Shown: piece by piece, positions 1 to 10,500 of the stretch
Numbering within the stretch: position 1 is the stretch's first letter
Layout of the letters: each line of letters opens with the position of its first letter
NCBI GenBank assembly: GCA_017428725.1
Contig: JAFRQH010000009.1
Location: 62,001 to 126,000 of the forward strand
Origin: Bacteroidales bacterium
GTDB taxonomy: Bacteria; Bacteroidota; Bacteroidia; Bacteroidales; UBA932
Length of the DNA stretch: 64,000 nt
Direction: 5' to 3'
Made by a program: the position numbers and the translations under genes
Notes under the pieces: generated by a model
Databases searched by the model: none
What the model was told of the DNA's origin: nothing
The model's input: the letters and a program-made list of their open reading frames with translations, nothing else

Positions 1-2
1 AG

Positions 3-2369
3 CTGCTCGCGCCGGTGTTCAACCGGGAGGGCCGACGGAGTTTCGACGCCCTGTCGCTGACCAACCGCGTGATCTTCTCCGTGCTGGTGGGCGTGTACCT
101 GATCGTGGTGGCTGGCGTGCTCGGCTTCCGCAAGGAGGAGGGCCGGATGGGCCTGCTGGCCAACCGTCTGGCCTTCGACCGGGACATTTCGCTGGAGCTG
201 CGCCTGCGCCGGACCGAGTCGCAGATCGCGGACGATATGATCCTGTCCACGCTGACCCATTTCCAGGGGACGGAGCAGTCCGTCCAAAGCCGCATTTCGG
301 ACTACTACCTGGCCGGCAGCGACCGGGACTACATGGTCTCGACCCGGGTCTACAACCAGTTCAACAATACCCGCCAGGCTGCCGCGGAATTCAATGCCAT
401 CGTGGAGGACGGCGTCCCCATCGCGGACAACTCGCGCTTCCTGTATGCCAAGCACGAGAACGGCCGCCCGTACTATGTCGGCGTCTTCTTCTACCTGTCC
501 GAGGACGGGGAGGTGTCCCGCCTGCTGGTGCGGCTGGAGTCCCGTGAGATGCGCGGCACCCGGGGCTATGCCGGCATCTTCGGCATCACGCCGCCCGGCC
601 AGGTCAACCTGCCGTCGGGCTATTCCTATGCCCGCTACGCCGGCCGGGACCTCAAGGCGTACCGGGGCAATTACCCCTATCCGACCCGGCTGGACGAGCG
701 CCTCTTCCTGCTGGTATACAGCGTTCCGAGCGGCCACATCAACCAGGACGGCTACACGCATTTCATCAACACCGTCGGGGACGGGGAGGCCATCCTGATC
801 ACGCGCGCCAGCACCAGTGCGCTGTCCTATGCGGTGTCCGGAATCCTCGTGGCGCTGCTGACCTTCCTGATGCTGCTGCTGGTCGTGCTGCGCCAGCCCA
901 AGGCGCCGCTCTTCCAGCAGACATACTACAAGAACCGTATTTCCTGGGTCCTGCTCGCCTCGCTGATCCTGACCCTGCTCGCGATGGCGCTGGTCAGCGT
1001 GCTCTTCGTCTACTCGCGCAACGACAGCAACCGCCAGTCGGTGATGTCCGACAAGATCAGCTCGATCGTGACGATGATGGACGCCGGGCTGCAGGAGGTT
1101 GAGAGCGCCGGCGCGATGAACTGGGCGGCCGTCTACGGCCTGATCGAGCGGGTCGGCAACGAGACGGCCTCCGACATCTCCCTGTACAGCCCGTCCGGGC
1201 ACCTGATGATGACCAACACGCCCGTGGTCTTCGACCAGCTGAACGTCCCCCAGCGCATCGACGGGACGGCCTTCTACAATATCACGTACCGCAACCGCCG
1301 CCATTACATCCAGCAGGAGCGCTTCGGCCGGCAGAAATTCTACAGTATGTATGCCCCGCTCTTCGCCAGTGACGGCTCGATGATCGCCATCCTCTGCTCG
1401 CCGTACAACGAAGAGACCTACGACTTCGAGGAGGATGCGGTGATGCACTCGATGACCATCATCTCGCTCTTCCTGCTCTTCCTGCTGATGGCCCTCTTCA
1501 TGGTCTCACGCATCGTGGACCGGATGTTCAAGCCGCTCAGCGAGATGAGCCGCAAGATGGCCAGTGCGGACCTCGAGTCCCTGGAGTACCTCGACTACGA
1601 CCGTGACGACGAAGTCACCTCGATCGTGCAGGCCTACAACCGGATGGTCACGGAGCTGTCCGAGAGTTCGCGCAAGCTGGCCCAGGCCGAGCGTGACAAG
1701 GCCTGGAGCGGGATGGCCCGCCAGGTGGCCCACGAGATCAAGAACCCGCTCACGCCGATGAAACTCCAGCTCCAGCGGGTGATCCGCCTCAAGCAGAAGG
1801 GCGATCCCGCTTGGCAGGACCGCTTCCAGGAGGCCAGCCAGGTGATCCTGGACCACATCGACATCCTCACCGAGACGGCCAACGAGTTCTCCACCTTCGC
1901 CAAGCTCTACACCGAGGAGCCCACGCAGATCGCGCTCGACCGCCTGCTGCAGGAGGAGATCTCGATGTTCGACAACAAGGAGAACATCACCTTCGACTAC
2001 CTGGGACTGGCCGGCGTGGTGGTCACGGGCCCCAAGCCGCAGCTCACCCGCGTGTTCGTCAACCTGCTGGGCAACGCCGTCCAGGCCATCGGCGACGCGC
2101 CGGACGGACGCATCGTCGTGTCCCTGCGCAAGTCCACGCAGGACGGCTTCTACGACGTGGTCGTGGAAGACAACGGCCCCGGCGTGTCCGAGGAGAACGT
2201 CGACAAGCTCTTCACCCCGAACTTCACGACCAAGAACGGCGGCTCCGGCCTCGGGCTCGCCATCAGCCGCAGCATCCTGGAGCGCTGCGGCGCCACCATC
2301 TCCTACAGCCGTTCTTTCACCCTCGGCGGCGCCTGCTTCACCGTCCATTATCCATCGGATAATCAATAG
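3..2369 (+). CDS. NtrY-like membrane sensor histidine kinase, 5' end outside window
   Basis: Membrane histidine kinase of the NtrY/PAS-less HAMP type. The frame is open to the left edge, so the true start lies upstream; a GTG at 15 is only the first in-window start codon. Counting from that GTG, membrane segments are seen near residues 17-38, 268-293, 308-333 and 476-500, followed by a HAMP-like stretch. The H-box HEIKNPLTP has its phospho-acceptor His near residue 573. An N-box (NLLGNAVQAI), a G1 box (DNGPGV) and a G2 box (GGSGLGLAIS) complete the ATPase domain. HEIKNPLTP is typical of the NtrY family, which senses nitrogen or redox state in other phyla; the signal here is unknown. The partner response regulator is probably to the left. 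Family assignment is firm, role is not. Confidence 0.9.
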   Translation: MLAPVFNREGRRSFDALSLTNRVIFSVLVGVYLIVVAGVLGFRKEEGRMGLLANRLAFDRDISLELRLRRTESQIADDMILSTLTHFQGTEQSVQSRISDYYLAGSDRDYMVSTRVYNQFNNTRQAAAEFNAIVEDGVPIADNSRFLYAKHENGRPYYVGVFFYLSEDGEVSRLLVRLESREMRGTRGYAGIFGITPPGQVNLPSGYSYARYAGRDLKAYRGNYPYPTRLDERLFLLVYSVPSGHINQDGYTHFINTVGDGEAILITRASTSALSYAVSGILVALLTFLMLLLVVLRQPKAPLFQQTYYKNRISWVLLASLILTLLAMALVSVLFVYSRNDSNRQSVMSDKISSIVTMMDAGLQEVESAGAMNWAAVYGLIERVGNETASDISLYSPSGHLMMTNTPVVFDQLNVPQRIDGTAFYNITYRNRRHYIQQERFGRQKFYSMYAPLFASDGSMIAILCSPYNEETYDFEEDAVMHSMTIISLFLLFLLMALFMVSRIVDRMFKPLSEMSRKMASADLESLEYLDYDRDDEVTSIVQAYNRMVTELSESSRKLAQAERDKAWSGMARQVAHEIKNPLTPMKLQLQRVIRLKQKGDPAWQDRFQEASQVILDHIDILTETANEFSTFAKLYTEEPTQIALDRLLQEEISMFDNKENITFDYLGLAGVVVTGPKPQLTRVFVNLLGNAVQAIGDAPDGRIVVSLRKSTQDGFYDVVVEDNGPGVSEENVDKLFTPNFTTKNGGSGLGLAISRSILERCGATISYSRSFTLGGACFTVHYPSDNQ

Positions 2370-2385
2370 GTTCCTGAGCCGGATA

Positions 2386-2446
2386 GGGAACAGGCTGCTG
2401 CCTGACGGGCAATTTCCCTTGCCCGGAAGGCAGCACGCCTGTTCCC
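2386..2446 (+). terminator. long imperfect hairpin after the kinase gene
   Basis: GGGAACAGGC, TGCTGCCT and GGGCAA on the left pair with TTGCCC, AGGCAGCA and GCCTGTTCCC on the right around a short loop, with small bulges. It begins 17 bp after the kinase stop codon. No T-run follows, so it may act as a 3'-end stabilising structure or a repeat rather than a classical terminator. Confidence 0.45.
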
Positions 2447-2505
2447 CCGGCGACCAAGGACAACGGGAAAAGAGAATGACAAAGAAGACATAGAAAGTAT
2501 AACAA

Positions 2506-2544
2506 GCGAAGGGCGGAACGCTTTTTTTGCGTTCCGCCCTTCGC
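2506..2544. terminator. perfect 16-bp hairpin with a T7 loop between convergent genes
   Basis: GCGAAGGGCGGAACGC (2506-2521) is the exact reverse complement of 2529-2544; the loop is seven T. It lies between the kinase gene (+) and the cupin gene (-), 20 bp beyond the cupin stop, so a two-way terminator is the likely role. The T-run sits in the loop, not after the stem, which is unusual. Confidence 0.6.
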
Positions 2545-2564
2545 GTAGAGCCAGAGGAGTCAGA

Positions 2565-3017
2565 CTACTTGAGGAAAGTGTCGCGCATCGGGTTGAAGCA
2601 GTCGATCAGGATGCCGTCCTCGAGACAGACACAACCATGCTCGATATTCGGCTGCTTGTAGAGGGCGTCACCGGCCTCCACGATCTTGGTCACGCCACCG
2701 ACCGTGAACTCGAACTTGCCGGAAGCCACATAGGTCACCTGGGAGTGCGGATGGCTGTGCATGTCGCCCACCTGGCCCTTCTTGAACTTGACCTTGACCA
2801 TCATGATGTTGTCGTTGTAGCCAAGGATCTGGCGCACGACGCCGCCGCCGGCATCGTGCCAGTCGGTCTCGGCCTCGAAGATGAAATTGCCGCTTTGCTG
2901 AGTCATTGCTTGTTCGTTTTGGGATTGCTGGGGTTCGGGAGTCTCCTTGGGCTGGTTGCCACAGGCGGACACGACAAGTGCCGCAGCGAGGGAGAAAATG
3001 GTGATGAATTTGTTCAT
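2565..3017 (-). CDS. KdgF-like cupin lipoprotein
   Basis: A 150-residue single-domain cupin. The N-terminus MNKFITIFSLAAALVVSAC is a lipoprotein signal with the lipid-bearing Cys in VSAC, so the protein should be anchored in an envelope membrane. The metal-binding cupin motif HSHPHSQVTYVASGKFEF and the later NIEHGC His match the KdgF pattern. KdgF opens the 4,5-unsaturated uronates left by pectin and alginate lyases; that function is inferred from the motif and from the pectin genes next door. An in-frame ATG at 3050 was rejected because it lies upstream of the -7 box at 3036-3043. Known KdgF proteins are cytoplasmic, so a lipidated form is odd. A generic cupin of other function remains possible. 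Confidence 0.7.
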   Translation of the reverse strand: MNKFITIFSLAAALVVSACGNQPKETPEPQQSQNEQAMTQQSGNFIFEAETDWHDAGGGVVRQILGYNDNIMMVKVKFKKGQVGDMHSHPHSQVTYVASGKFEFTVGGVTKIVEAGDALYKQPNIEHGCVCLEDGILIDCFNPMRDTFLK

Positions 3018-3035
3018 TTCGGATGGTTGTTTTGC

Positions 3036-3064
3036 CAAAGATAGGGACAATTTTCCTATCTTTG
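3036..3064. promoter_or_regulatory. back-to-back promoters in a 10-bp inverted repeat
   Basis: CAAAGATAGG (3036-3045) and CCTATCTTTG (3055-3064) are exact reverse complements separated by 9 bp. Each arm contains TATCTTTG, the Bacteroidetes -7 box, one facing the cupin gene and one facing the PL10 gene. TTTG at 3031-3034 could be a -33 element for the forward promoter. The two polymerase sites overlap, so use of one should hinder the other. Confidence 0.7.
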
Positions 3065-3087
3065 AACAATATCAAACCAAAAACCAT

Positions 3088-4686
3088 ATGAAGTCCCTGA
3101 TTCACCGATTGCTCGTACTGACCTGTCTGCTGGTGCCCCTCACCCTTACGGCAAAACCCAAGTCCCTGGAGGCCCAGGCCCTGGAGACGATGAAGACCGC
3201 CACCCAGTATATGATGGATGTCGTGGGCTACCGCGGCGGATTCGTCTGGAACTATCTCCCGGACCTGTCCCGCCAGTGGGGCGAGATGGAAGCCAAGCGC
3301 ACGATGGTCTGGACCCAGGATCCGGGCACGCCCCAGATGGGCCAGCTGTTGCTGGACGCCTACCACGCCACCGGGGACGAGTATTATTACGAAGCCGCCA
3401 AGCGGGTGGCCCAGGCCCTGATCTGGGGCCAGCACGAGAGCGGCGGCTGGAACTACACCTTCGACTTCGCCGGCGAGGCCTCGCTGAAGGACTGGTACGC
3501 CACCGTGGGCCAGAGCGGCTGGCGTCTGGAGGAGTTCCAGCATTATTACGGCAATGCCACCTTCGATGACTCCTGTACTTCGCAGTGCGCCAAGTTCCTG
3601 CTCCGCATCTATGCCGAGAAATACGATCCTGCCTTCCGCCAGGCGCTGGACAAGGCCATCGCCTTTGTGCTGAACAGCCAGTATCCGAGCGGCGGCTGGC
3701 CGCAGCGCTGGCCGCTGATGTACGACCATCCTTTCCAGGGCCGTCCCGACTACAGTTCCTTCATCACGCTTAACGACGACGTGATTCCGCAGTGTATCGA
3801 CTTCCTGGTGCAATGCTACCAGACGCTCGGCATGCCCGGACTCAAGGAGCCCATCTACCGGGCGATGTACCTCTGTATCCTGCTCCAGCAGGGCGCTCCG
3901 TACGCCGGCTGGTCCGACCAGTATACCCCGTCCGACCTCAAGCCGGCCCACGCGCGCTCCTACGAGCCGCGCGCCATCAGCTCCAGCTGCACCGCGTCGA
4001 TGGTGCGCCAGATGATGCAGTACTACTGCCTCACGGGCGACACCCGCTTCCTGGCAGGCATCCCGGCCGCCCTCGATTTCCTGGAATCCCTCAAACTGCC
4101 TGCCTCCGAGGAGCAGAAGTGGGGGCGCCCCAGCGGGGATCCGGACGCCATCCTCGTGCCGCGCTTCATCGATCCGGACACCGGCATCCCGCAGTATGTC
4201 CACCGCGTGGGCTCCAACTGGTACAACGGCCACTATTTCACCAATCAGGACATCTCGGGCACCATCGGACACTACAGTTCGGCGGCGCGAATCAACGTCA
4301 AGGCGCTCCGCCGCCAGTACGAGGAGCTGAAGGCGCGGCCCGTCGCCGAGGTTGTCAAGGGTTCTCCGCTGCTGGAGAAGGAGCTGGTGCCGCTGCCGAA
4401 GTACGTCGCGGCAGCGCGTCCGATGCGCGGCGATGTCAAGGCGATCATCGACGCGCTCACGCCCGAGGGCTACTGGCTGAGCCCGCTGGGCAGCACCTCC
4501 AATCCCTACAAGCCCGGTGCGCCGACCACGCCCAGTGGCGAGACGAAGTACGGCTCCACCAACGTCGGTGACGAGTATGACACGTCTCCCTACCGCTGCA
4601 CGGACGGCACGATGTGTATTTCCACCCGGGACTACATCAACAAGATGGTAACCTTGATCCGCTTCATTGACAAAGACGCAAAATAA
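3088..4686 (+). CDS. pectate lyase, PL10-like
   Basis: A 532-residue secreted protein with signal peptide MKSLIHRLLVLTCLLVPLTLTA. The body matches the (alpha/alpha) barrel of PL10 pectate lyases: GGWPQRWPLM, ITLNDDVIPQC, and YEPRAISSSCTA near the region where the family carries its catalytic Arg. PL10 enzymes cleave de-esterified polygalacturonate by Ca-dependent beta-elimination, leaving unsaturated oligosaccharides. ATG 3088 was chosen because it starts the signal peptide and lies 24 bp after the TATCTTTG box; an open extension to 2947 runs through the promoter. It is first in a forward operon and its stop overlaps the next start by one base (TAATG at 4684-4688). Confidence 0.85.
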   Translation: MKSLIHRLLVLTCLLVPLTLTAKPKSLEAQALETMKTATQYMMDVVGYRGGFVWNYLPDLSRQWGEMEAKRTMVWTQDPGTPQMGQLLLDAYHATGDEYYYEAAKRVAQALIWGQHESGGWNYTFDFAGEASLKDWYATVGQSGWRLEEFQHYYGNATFDDSCTSQCAKFLLRIYAEKYDPAFRQALDKAIAFVLNSQYPSGGWPQRWPLMYDHPFQGRPDYSSFITLNDDVIPQCIDFLVQCYQTLGMPGLKEPIYRAMYLCILLQQGAPYAGWSDQYTPSDLKPAHARSYEPRAISSSCTASMVRQMMQYYCLTGDTRFLAGIPAALDFLESLKLPASEEQKWGRPSGDPDAILVPRFIDPDTGIPQYVHRVGSNWYNGHYFTNQDISGTIGHYSSAARINVKALRRQYEELKARPVAEVVKGSPLLEKELVPLPKYVAAARPMRGDVKAIIDALTPEGYWLSPLGSTSNPYKPGAPTTPSGETKYGSTNVGDEYDTSPYRCTDGTMCISTRDYINKMVTLIRFIDKDAK

Positions 4687-7487
4687 TGAAAGTAAGACTG
4701 TTTCTTGCCCTTTCTTCATTAATTCTCGCCTCCGCTCCGCTTTCCGTCGCCGCGGTGAAGCAACAGCCTGCATCGGCGGATGTACCGTTCGGATGGGCGA
4801 CGGCGCTCTCACTGACGGAGGGGAGCGGATATGAGCTTACCGGCGGTGATCCCGCGCGGACCGTCGTGCTGCTGAGCAACGGGATGGATATGCGCGAGGA
4901 CGTCATCAAGGCGGTCAAGGACTACGACGTGATCGTGTTCGACGGTGCGCGCGGTGACTTCATCATCTCGAGCTCCATCTCGTTCCGCGGCCTGCGCGGC
5001 AAGAGCTTCCTGGGCGTGAACGGCGCCCGCATCCGCACGCAGTTCGAGGTCACGCCCGAAATCCACCACCTGCTGGATTCCGTCGGGGTGAAATCGATGT
5101 CCGACCAGGGTGGCGGTGGGCTGTTGAGCAACGGCGCCCGCGTGGCCGAGGAACGTGAGCAGCACGTCCGTCAGGCCATCATAGACCGTTACGGCGACGC
5201 CACGGAACGATACCGTCGCGCCGGCCTGTTCGGGTTCGCGGGTTGCGAGAACATCATCCTCCGCAATCTGGCGCTGGTCGGTCCCGGAGCCATCGACGTG
5301 GGGGGTGACGACCTGCTGACCTTAAACACCGGTTGCCGGCATGTCTGGGTGGACCATTGCCGCTTCCTGGACGGGATGGACGGTAATTTCGACATCCGTC
5401 CGGGGGTGGACTTCGTCACCGTGAGCTGGTGTGTGTTCGAGTATTCCGACCGCTCTTACGGCCACCAGGCCTCGAACCTGATTGCCGGAACGATGAACCA
5501 GGATGGCCTGAAGCAGATCCTCCACATTACTTTCGCATATTGCCATTGGGGGCAGGGCGTGCAGGTCCGTATGCCCGTCATCACCTGTGCCGATGCACAC
5601 CTGCTCAACAACCTTTATGACTGTGCCGGCAATGAGTACCCGGCCGTGAATGCCTGCTTCGGTGCGCGCGCTTTGCTGGAAGGCAATTACTTCGACCGCG
5701 GCGTGAAGAACATCTTCGCCCCGGAGCCCGACGCGCTGGCCTGGCAGTTCCGGGGCAATGTCTTCCGCGAGAAGTTCAGCCCCGCCGACCGCGGGACGGT
5801 GGAGATGCCCTATGCCTATACGGCCCTGCCGGCTTCCAAGGTCCCTGCGCTCGTGCGCAAGGGTGCCGGCCCGACCCTGGACCTCCAGGTCCCTGCGTCC
5901 ACGGTCGACTTCACCATCCACTTGATGGGCGACAGTACGATGGCCGACAAGGACATCAGCGGGCTCAACCCCGAGCGGGGCTGGGGGATGGTCTTCGAGA
6001 ATTTCCTCGACAGCCGCGTGCGCGTGATCAACTACGCCAAGAACGGCCGCAGCTGCAAGACGGCCATCGCCGAGGGCATCTGGGACCGCGTCAAGGCCAA
6101 CATCCGCCCGGGCGACTACCTTTTCATCGAGTTCGGCCACAATGACCAGAAGCCCAACGGCAAGGGCTATGCCCCAGCCTGGACGGAGTGGCAGGACTAT
6201 CTGCGGCTCTTCATCAACACCGCCCGCGAACTGGGCGCCACGCCGGTCCTGCTGACCCCGGTGGCGCGCCGGCATTTCAACAACAACGTCCTCGACGAGA
6301 CCACGCACGGGGAGTATCCGGCCTCGATGCGCGCCGTGGCCCGCGAGACCGGGACGACCCTGATCGATATGGAGCAGGCCACCATCAAGTGGCTCAAGCA
6401 GGCGGGCGACCTCGCCTCACGGCCTTACTTCATGTGGATCGAGCCGGGCGTCTGTCCCGCCAAACCGCAGGGCATCCAGGACAACACGCACTCCACGCCG
6501 CTGGGTGCGCGCCGCAACTGCGACATCGTCTGCGACTCCATCCGCGTCAAGCTGCCCGAGATCGCGAAGCACCTCGTCCGCTGGGACGCCGTCGTGGACC
6601 AGCAGGGCCGCGGGGACTTCCTGACGGTGCAGGCCGCCATCGATGCGGCTCCGGACGCGCTCCACGGCGGGCAGTACCGGATCCTCGTCAAGCCCGGCAT
6701 CTACCGCGAGCGCATCATCATCCCCTGGAACAAGCGCCGCCTGCTGCTCAAGGGCCTGGACGCGATGAACACGGTCATCGTCTACGGCAATGCCGCTCCG
6801 CAGCCCTGGGGCTTTGCGGAGGGGACCATCGGCACCTCCGGCAGCGCCACGATGTTCGTGCACGCCGAGGACGTGACGCTGGAGGACCTGACGGTGGAGA
6901 ACGACGCCGGCCGTGTGGGCCAGGCGGTCGCGCTCTTTACCAACGGTGACCGCTTCACGGCCCGCCGCTGCCGCTTCCTGGGCAACCAGGACACCCTCTA
7001 CACCTTCGGCAAGTATTCCGAGGACGGGGGTCACATCCGCAATGCCTTCTTCGACTGCTACATCGAGGGGACGACGGACTTCATCTTCGGCAGCAGCCGC
7101 GCCTGGTTTGAGCGCTGCGAGATCAAGTCCCTTGCTGACAGCTACGTGACGGCCGCCTCCACCGTCCAGGGCCAGCCTTTCGGCTACGTCTTCAAGGACT
7201 GCCGCCTGACGGCCGGTCCCGGTGTGACGAAGGTCTATCTAGGCCGTCCTTGGCGTCCCTACGCGCAGACCGTGTTCCTGCACTGTGAACTCGGCGCACA
7301 CATCCGCCCGGAGGGCTGGCACAACTGGAACAATCCGGCCAACGAAAAGACAGCGTTCTATGCCGAATCGGATTGCTTTGGTCCCGGCGCCGCTGCCGAC
7401 GGGCGCGTGGGTTGGTCGCACCAGCTGAGCCCTGCCGATACTGCGCGCTACACCTGGGATTCCGTGATGGGTCCCTGGGCTCTGTAA
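4686..7487 (+). CDS. three-domain pectin enzyme: PL1 lyase, CE12 acetylesterase, CE8 methylesterase
   Basis: A 933-residue secreted fusion, signal peptide about 1-23. Residues 35-385 are a PL1 pectate-lyase beta-helix with VWVDH at 220-224 and DGNFDI near 232. Residues 410-640 are an SGNH rhamnogalacturonan acetylesterase (CE12): GDST with Ser 417, GHND from 484, and DNTH with Asp 599 and His 602. Residues 645-933 are a CE8 pectin methylesterase: GNQDTLY with Asp near 769, GTTDFIFG with Asp near 798, LGRPW near 852. Together they would remove acetyl and methyl esters and cut the exposed galacturonan. In the PL1 part the RxPxxR motif reads RMPVIT (295-300): the first Arg, the catalytic base position in PelC, is kept, while the second is Thr, so lyase activity may be altered. 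Confidence 0.88.
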   Translation: MKVRLFLALSSLILASAPLSVAAVKQQPASADVPFGWATALSLTEGSGYELTGGDPARTVVLLSNGMDMREDVIKAVKDYDVIVFDGARGDFIISSSISFRGLRGKSFLGVNGARIRTQFEVTPEIHHLLDSVGVKSMSDQGGGGLLSNGARVAEEREQHVRQAIIDRYGDATERYRRAGLFGFAGCENIILRNLALVGPGAIDVGGDDLLTLNTGCRHVWVDHCRFLDGMDGNFDIRPGVDFVTVSWCVFEYSDRSYGHQASNLIAGTMNQDGLKQILHITFAYCHWGQGVQVRMPVITCADAHLLNNLYDCAGNEYPAVNACFGARALLEGNYFDRGVKNIFAPEPDALAWQFRGNVFREKFSPADRGTVEMPYAYTALPASKVPALVRKGAGPTLDLQVPASTVDFTIHLMGDSTMADKDISGLNPERGWGMVFENFLDSRVRVINYAKNGRSCKTAIAEGIWDRVKANIRPGDYLFIEFGHNDQKPNGKGYAPAWTEWQDYLRLFINTARELGATPVLLTPVARRHFNNNVLDETTHGEYPASMRAVARETGTTLIDMEQATIKWLKQAGDLASRPYFMWIEPGVCPAKPQGIQDNTHSTPLGARRNCDIVCDSIRVKLPEIAKHLVRWDAVVDQQGRGDFLTVQAAIDAAPDALHGGQYRILVKPGIYRERIIIPWNKRRLLLKGLDAMNTVIVYGNAAPQPWGFAEGTIGTSGSATMFVHAEDVTLEDLTVENDAGRVGQAVALFTNGDRFTARRCRFLGNQDTLYTFGKYSEDGGHIRNAFFDCYIEGTTDFIFGSSRAWFERCEIKSLADSYVTAASTVQGQPFGYVFKDCRLTAGPGVTKVYLGRPWRPYAQTVFLHCELGAHIRPEGWHNWNNPANEKTAFYAESDCFGPGAAADGRVGWSHQLSPADTARYTWDSVMGPWAL

Positions 7488-7514
7488 TTATCTCTTTCAC
7501 AAGCTATTGAACAT

Positions 7515-10500
7515 ATGAGAAGAGTGCTTGTCCTGCTGGCGACCCTTTGGGCGACGGCCTCCAGCCTGTCCGCCCAGTCGCCCAAGAATGTCCTTTGGTT
7601 CGACAAGCCTGCCGTTGCCTGGGAGGAGGCGTGGCCGGTCGGCAACGGCCGCATCGGCGCGATGGTCTACGGCGGTACCGACGTGGAGGAACTCCAACTC
7701 AACGAGGAGACCATCTCCACAGGCGGCCCGTACGAGAACTGGAACCCCAAGGCACTCCAGCATTTGCAGCAGATGCGGGACCTGATCTTCTCCGGCCGGT
7801 ACGAAGAAGCCCAGAATCTCGGCGACGAATGCTTCCTGTCCCCCGTGGGTGAAGAGATGCACTACCAGACTGCCGGTTCGCTGAAGATCCGCTTCTCCGG
7901 CCGGGAGGGGGAGGTGAGCGACTACCGTCGCGAACTCGACATCGACCGGGCGGTCGTGCGCACCAGCTACAAGATCGGTGGCGTGGAGTATGTGGAAGAG
8001 GTTTTTTCCTCCTTCACCGACCAGCTCATCATCGTGCGCCTGACGGCTTCCAGGCCCAAGGCCCTCAGCTGTGAGCTTTTCTACGAGACGCCGATGCAGA
8101 ATACCCGGGTCAGCACCCCGGGCGGCAATCTCCTGCGCCTGGAGGGCAAGGCCGACGACAAGGGCGGCATCCAGGGCGCGATCCGCTATGTCAATGACAC
8201 CCGGGTGACGGCCCGGGGCGGCCGGGTGCGCGCCGGAGGCGAGTCCCTGCGCGTGGAGGGCGCGACGGAGCTGCTGCTGCATATCTCCCTGGCTACGAAT
8301 TTCGTCAACTACAAGGACGTGTCGGGCGATCCGTACGCGCGCAACGCTGCTTACCTGAAGAATGCCTCGAAGCGATACGACAGGGCGCTTGCCTCCCACA
8401 TCGCTGCCTACAAGGAGCAGTTCGACCGGGTGAAACTGGACCTGGGTGGGTCTCACTACGAGAACCGGCCGGTCAATTACCGCCTGCTGGCCTTCAAGTG
8501 GACCGAGGATGCACCGCTCGTGGCGACCTATTTCCAGTTCGGACGCTACCTGCTGATCAGCTGCTCGCAGCCGGGTGGCCAGGCCGCCAACCTGCAGGGC
8601 ATCTGGAATGCCCGCCTCAAGGCCGCCTGGTGCGGCAACTACACGACCAACATCAACACGGAGATGAACTACTGGCCGGCGGAGCTGACCAACCTGCCGG
8701 AACTCCACGAACCCCTGCTGCGGATGATCCGCGAGTTGAGCGTCACCGGGGCGGCGACAGCGCGGGGAGCATACGGTTGCCGGGGTTGGGTGCTGCACCA
8801 CAATTCCGACCTGTGGCGCATCACGGGGGCGCAGGATCACGCGTACTGCGGCCTGTGGCCGACCGGCGGCGCGTGGCTCTGCCAGCACCTTTGGGACCGC
8901 TATCTTTACAACGGAGACGAGGCCTACCTCGCCGAGGCGTATCCGTTGATGAAGAGCGCCTCCGAATTCTTTGTCGACTTCCTGGTGGAGGATCCGAATA
9001 CGGGTTATCTGGTGGTGGCTCCCTCCTGTTCGCCGGAGAACCGGCCCAAGTCGATGCCATCCAACGTCTACGCCGGCATCACCATGGACAACCAACTCGT
9101 GACCGACCTCTTCACGAATACGGCCCGCGCCGCGGCGATCCTCGGCCGGGATGCGGCTTTCGCCGACACCTTGGACGTGATGCGCCGCCGGCTGCCGCCG
9201 ATGCAGGTGGGGCAGTATGGCCAACTGCAGGAGTGGTGGGAGGATTGGGATGAACCGACCGATCACCACCGTCACGTCTCGCACCTCTGGGGTTTCTACC
9301 CGGGCTACCAGATCTCCCCGTACCGAACGCCCGTGCTCACGGAGGCCGTCCGCAATACGCTGATCCAGCGCAACGACGCCTCCACGGGCTGGTCGATGGG
9401 CTGGAAGGTCTGCCTGTGGGCCCGGATGCTGGACGGCGACCACGCCTTCAAGCTGATCAAGGACCAGCTCTCGCTGGTGAATCCCACGTCGCAGTCCGGC
9501 CAGGGCGGCGGCACGTATCCCAACCTGTTCGACGCCCATCCGCCGTTCCAGATCGACGGCAATTTCGGCTGCACGGCCGGCATCGCCGAGATGCTGCTGC
9601 AGAGCCACGACGGGGCCGTCCACCTGCTCCCGGCCCTGCCGGGCGCCCTCCCGGACGGTACCCTGGAGGGCCTGCGCGCCCGCGGCGGCTTCGTGCTGGA
9701 GCGGCTGGTCTGGAAGGACGGCCACATCGTGGAGGCGCGCCTGCGCTCCACTGCGGGCGGCAACCTCCGCCTGCGCTCCTATGACGCCCTGGCGGGAGAA
9801 GGGCTGAAAGCAGCCGAGGGCGCCAACCCCAATCCGCTCTTCGCCCCGCAGGAGATCGCCCGGCCGCTGGTGAGCGAAAAGGCGCCGCTGCGCGGCTACG
9901 TGGCTCCGGCGGCCTATGAGTATGACATCGAGACCGTGCCCGGGCAGGTGGTCGTGGTGCGCCGCGACGCGGCGGCCGCAGACCGCGCGGACGCGGTCGT
10001 GGCGGCCGACGGCAGCGGCGACTACACTTCGCTCCAGGCAGCCATCAATGCGGCCCCTGACTTCTCGGAGCGCCGCTGGGTCATCCTGATCAAGGACGGC
10101 GTCTACGACCAGGAGAAGCTGCTGGTCCCGGAGAGCAAGCAGAATATCACCCTTCGCGGGCAGAGCCGCCGGGGGACGGTGGTGAGCTATCTGATGTACG
10201 ACGGACCGGACATCTACGCCGGGGCGCATCTGCCGCAGGAGAACGCCGCGAAGTGGATGCGCTCCGACCCCGTCCTGCTCAAGACTTCCGCCACCCTGAC
10301 GGTGGTCGGGGACGGCTGCCGCATCGAACACCTGACGCTCGCCAACACGGCCGGGCCCGTGGCCCAGGCCCAGGCAATCGCCCAGCTGGGTGACAAGCTC
10401 TATGTAACAGATTGTGATATAACCGGTTATCAGGATACGATGTACCTTTGGAAGGACGGCAAGCGCTCCTATTTCGAGAACTGCCTGGTCGTGGGCCGCA

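Noticed and set aside
2668..4812. 714-codon minus-strand frame running into the cupin region
   Set aside because: It crosses the PL10 gene, the divergent promoter dyad and the cupin gene in a different frame; only the shadow of PL10 is open.
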